DNA of 64,000 nucleotides from assembly GCF_011075055.1 (NCBI RefSeq), contig NC_058151.1, positions 7,210,251 to 7,274,250 on the forward strand, given 5' to 3'. The position numbers and the translations under genes were made by a program. A model generated the notes under the pieces. That model was not told the DNA's origin. It was given only the letters and a program-made list of their open reading frames with translations, and did no database searches. Positions 60,981 through 64,000 of this stretch are shown in pieces (the stretch's first letter is position 1; every line of letters begins with the position of its first letter). The stretch is from Mangifera indica (taxonomy: Eukaryota; Streptophyta; Magnoliopsida; Sapindales; Anacardiaceae).

Positions 60981-63288
60981 TGTAACCCCTCATAACCAAT
61001 AGGTGTGTTACAGAAAAACGGTAAAAGTTTCCTTATTTTAAAGGGCTTGGAGAAATTTTTTATTATTATTTTAATGCCCTATAACACTCCTAATTAGCAA
61101 TTCATACAAACCAGTTCTACCAACCGACTGGATTTTCATCAACCTAATCACAATTAACAAAATAAATACCTAATAATAACCATCATAAAAATTATCACCC
61201 ATAGAAACTTTATAACCAATTTCAATGACTAGTCATATATATATACATATATAGATATAGATATACACAATCACATATATACATATAAGAAACAAAATAT
61301 ATACATATCTACCAATATCTAGATGAAGTATATATATATATATATGCATATATTCACATATATATCAAAACATATAAATCAACAAAAATATGGTGTCTTT
61401 TTCCTTCAGTCTCATGTCTCACTAATGCTCCCCAGGAATCTTTGTTGCAACTCTTTCTCTGTAAAATATTAACTTAAACGGAGTGAGCGACCATGGCTCA
61501 GTAAGAAGATCATACTTAATACTTAAAACATTTCATACCAGTACTAATCTCTTCCATACTCAGCGTGTTTGAGCTATTCATATACAAAATAATTAACACG
61601 AAACATACATTAAACACATATCATAATTCTCTTCTTTCAAGCATTTATTCGTTTCCTTACTATACAAATATGATTCACTCATTATAATTTATCCATGTAT
61701 GAGTGTCATGACTTTCTATTTTCTGATCATACATCTTTCTCAACTCTTTATCAGCCACATAAGCTTGCATGCATGATTCTAATGCAAATGACTTTCATAA
61801 AATATTTGCTAATTCTTTTTTTTTTAGTTTGTCAAATATTTTTATTGACCGGTCTAGACTACATAAGATAGTACTCGTAGTCCCTATACAAGGTACAATC
61901 CTCTCTTACAGGTATATTTCATTATTTCTTCTTTGTTGTCCACATAGTACAGCTGACATATTTCTTTGTTGTCCACATAGTACAACTAATATCTTTCTTT
62001 GTTGTCCACACAGTACAGCTCGCGTGTAAGGATTTTAAGTATGTTTTCTATTTTCCTGCATCATATGAGTCATTATAAAACCAAAAACACTTGTTTTCCA
62101 TTTTTTGAAAACATACATAACTTAGAAAATGTTTTTCCTCTTTTTTTATTTTTCTGAAATCATGCATATGCTATGATTCCTCATGTTTACATGTATAACC
62201 ATAATATGAAATATGTCCATTCATTGTTTTCCCTTATTTTTTTCATTTCTTATCAAACATCATATTATTTTCTCATACATTTATATATATCTTATGCATC
62301 AAACTAATTTCAAAATATACAATATAGGCTTATTATAAGGGTTATTGCACATACCATGCACATAATTAAGCAAAATAAATCTATATCACATAAATTGACA
62401 CTTTTGTCCTTATGGCCAAAAGTTATATGCCTACCCTTAGTGCAAATTATTCCATCAATTCATCATTTCTCACATACTCAATACACAAAATCCACTAAGC
62501 TAACCCCAAGAATATGAAATGTCTAAAATACCCTTATGACAAAAATTACTTCATAAGTCCTAATGAATTTCTTTATTCTTTTAAGCATAAATCACCTTAA
62601 TTCTAATACCTTACACACTTATATAAGTAAAGGTTATTTAAATAACCTAACTCAAATTACTTCAAGTATGTAAAGTATGAAATTTTTACCTTTTCTTTGC
62701 TAATTAGGTGATTTAAGTCTATCCTCCTTCTTTTCTTCTTCCTAATAACCTTAATCAACCAAAAATATAATCATCCATCAAAACTCTAAACTTCACATCT
62801 CTTAAAAATTAAATTTTTTACCTTAGAACTTATCAGAATTGATAGATCTACACTTTTTATAACTAAAGGCTCTAAAAGTTAGGTGGTTTAGCTAGGTCTT
62901 TTGATTATTTTTTGCTTGAAGAAAAAGCTTTAGTAAAATTATGGAGATTCTCGGCCAAAGAAGAAGAAAATGAATAGTTGGTTGGTTTTATAAGCATTTT
63001 GAACTAATTTACCCTTAACCTTTTCTAAAAATGACTATTTTATCCTTATCCAATTACCAAAAACTCTTAGCACCATTATATAATTTCAAGTGTGTCATTC
63101 AATTTACATTCCCACTTTGTCTCTTAAATCCTTCTAAAATGACCATTTTAGCCCCTTTGAAAATTATTGCTCATTTAGTAGTTTCTTATAATTCTTTTGC
63201 AATTTCTTTAAACAACAAGTTATAAAATTAACTCTAGGGCTAATTTTGGAAGTGGAGTTTGCTGACATACCTAAATCCGGGTGTTACA
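60981..63288 (-). repeat. Full 5' LTR of the rearranged gypsy element
   Basis: 2308 bp. On the minus strand it starts TGTAACACCCGGATTTAGG, a form common in plant gypsy LTRs, and ends TTACA before the primer site. Contains the minisatellite at 61926-62024. Short frames inside are not genes. Confidence 0.82.
61926..62024. repeat. Three-unit minisatellite inside the gypsy LTR
   Basis: Three tandem units of about 33-36 bp, each holding TCTTTGTTGTCCACA and AGTACA. The left LTR is truncated just before this position, so the array cannot be compared. Confidence 0.88.
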
Positions 63289-63293
63289 TATAT

Positions 63294-63883
63294 CCTTTAC
63301 ACATAGGCATGTATTACTAATCTATATGACATGTAACAAAAACATATGAGAGTGCACTCTTGATGCAGGGCTCACAGTCATATGTCCTATCCCACACGGA
63401 CGTGTGTCCATTCCCAATTCCATACCCCCATGTACCCAATCTTACAGGGGTGAATATTCCTAAATACACATGGGCATGTGTTGCTAAAATTCTAGAATTT
63501 TCAGAACTCTGATTCTAATCTCCTACACTTTCATACTTTCAAATACTACCAAAACACTTCCAAAAGAGACATATTTCATAACTGCATCTTACCATACAAT
63601 CCTATTTTACACTACACACATGAATCAATGAATTACACATCATTAATATGATATACACACATACCTAATAAATCTATCCCATTCTACACTACATATCAAA
63701 GGTTCATGAGTCCGAATACAAATCTAAGTGAATTTTCCATCCTTCTACCAACCATACAACCCATTAACACTAAATTAACAACCCTACATAAAGGGAATCA
63801 TTATAAAACTAGAATAAAACAATTTTAAACCATAACTAGAACCACAATCATGCAAAAACTCAATTAATCCCTACTTCCATTAT

Positions 63884-63923
<40 letters not shown>

Positions 63924-63931
63924 ATACATAC

Positions 63932-63979
<48 letters not shown>

Positions 63980-64000
63980 CTACCTAAGCAATCAAAATTA
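63294..64000. repeat. Probable continuation of the older LTR; ends in (CA)n(TA)n
   Basis: Right flank of the gypsy insertion. Contains palindromic words of the CACACGGACGTGTG and CACATGGGCATGTG type, seen in long plant LTRs and matched by ACACGGGTGTAT at 57950-57960. A (CA)n tract at about 63888-63918 and (TA)n to 63975 close the window. No gene seen. Confidence 0.35.

Larger units (their letters stand above)
57963..63288 (-). mobile_element. Rearranged Ty3/gypsy element with inverted pol
   Basis: Direct LTR sequences lie at 57963-58823 (partial) and 60981-63288 (2308 bp). The outer edges are TGTAAC and GTTACA, and a 5-bp TATAT repeat flanks the whole (57958-57962 and 63289-63293). The primer site (minus 60975-60965) and gag are on the minus strand, but RT and RNase H lie on the plus strand between 58824 and about 59930. 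The pol segment has therefore been flipped and has replaced most of the left LTR. All frames are dead. Confidence 0.82.

Noticed and set aside
63888..63975. Regular short repeats considered as a CRISPR-like or satellite array
   Set aside because: Pure CA and TA dinucleotide runs with no spacers. An ordinary microsatellite.
1..64000. A wholly new multi-gene system
   Set aside because: Apart from one conserved housekeeping-type gene, every coding trace belongs to a known transposon or viral class. The unusual points are structural (duplication, nesting, inversions), not a new set of cooperating genes.

Overview
The window is nuclear DNA of an AT-rich flowering plant, probably a eudicot. It has one intron-rich host gene, nested LTR retrotransposons with plant tRNA-iMet primer sites, a chromodomain Ty3/gypsy element, MITE/MULE-type elements and a degenerate caulimovirid (plant pararetrovirus) insertion. 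Nothing bacterial, no CRISPR array and no tRNA or rRNA gene was recognised.

Layout. (1) 1-17124 and 20842-37240 are two copies of one block, about 99% alike by eye. Between them lie a 500-N scaffold gap (17125-17624) and 3.2 kb of gene-poor DNA. (2) The only host gene found lies on the minus strand, from 47441 down to 22631. It encodes an 11-exon, 455-residue homologue of tRNA threonylcarbamoyladenosine dehydratase (TcdA/TCD, E1/ThiF superfamily). Exons 1-8 (47441-39415) occur once. Exons 9-11 occur twice: in block copy 2 (25476-22631), where they complete the gene, and in block copy 1 (4635-1789), where they have no upstream exons. (3) Intron 8, nearly 14 kb, holds an old Ty1/copia element. 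That element was itself invaded by a chromovirus-type Ty3/gypsy element and by a 1.2-kb TRIM-like element, each with a 5-bp target duplication. Copy 1 alone also carries an 837-bp foldback MULE-like insertion inside the gypsy 5' LTR; copy 2 keeps the empty site. (4) Intron 4 holds a second, 5'-truncated copia relic on the plus strand. (5) Upstream of the gene, 48.5-56.7 kb, is an endogenous pararetrovirus. It is a long plus-strand segment (capsid, protease, reverse transcriptase, RNase H, possible promoter) followed by a shorter inverted segment of the capsid region. (6) 57963-63288 is a rearranged Ty3/gypsy element in which pol is inverted relative to gag and the LTRs. It sits in what looks like the LTR of an older element.

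Interpretation. Every transposon and viral reading frame is broken; the dehydratase is the only apparently functional protein gene. The duplicated block is either a true partial tandem duplication, giving the gene two alternative sets of 3' exons, or two haplotypes placed in series by the assembler. The second is favoured by the round-number gap, by copy 1 ending at that gap inside a repeat, by single-base homopolymer indels that pile up toward the contig end, and by allele-like insertion differences. Boundaries inside repeats are estimates by eye; exon boundaries are GT-AG consistent and keep the reading frame throughout.
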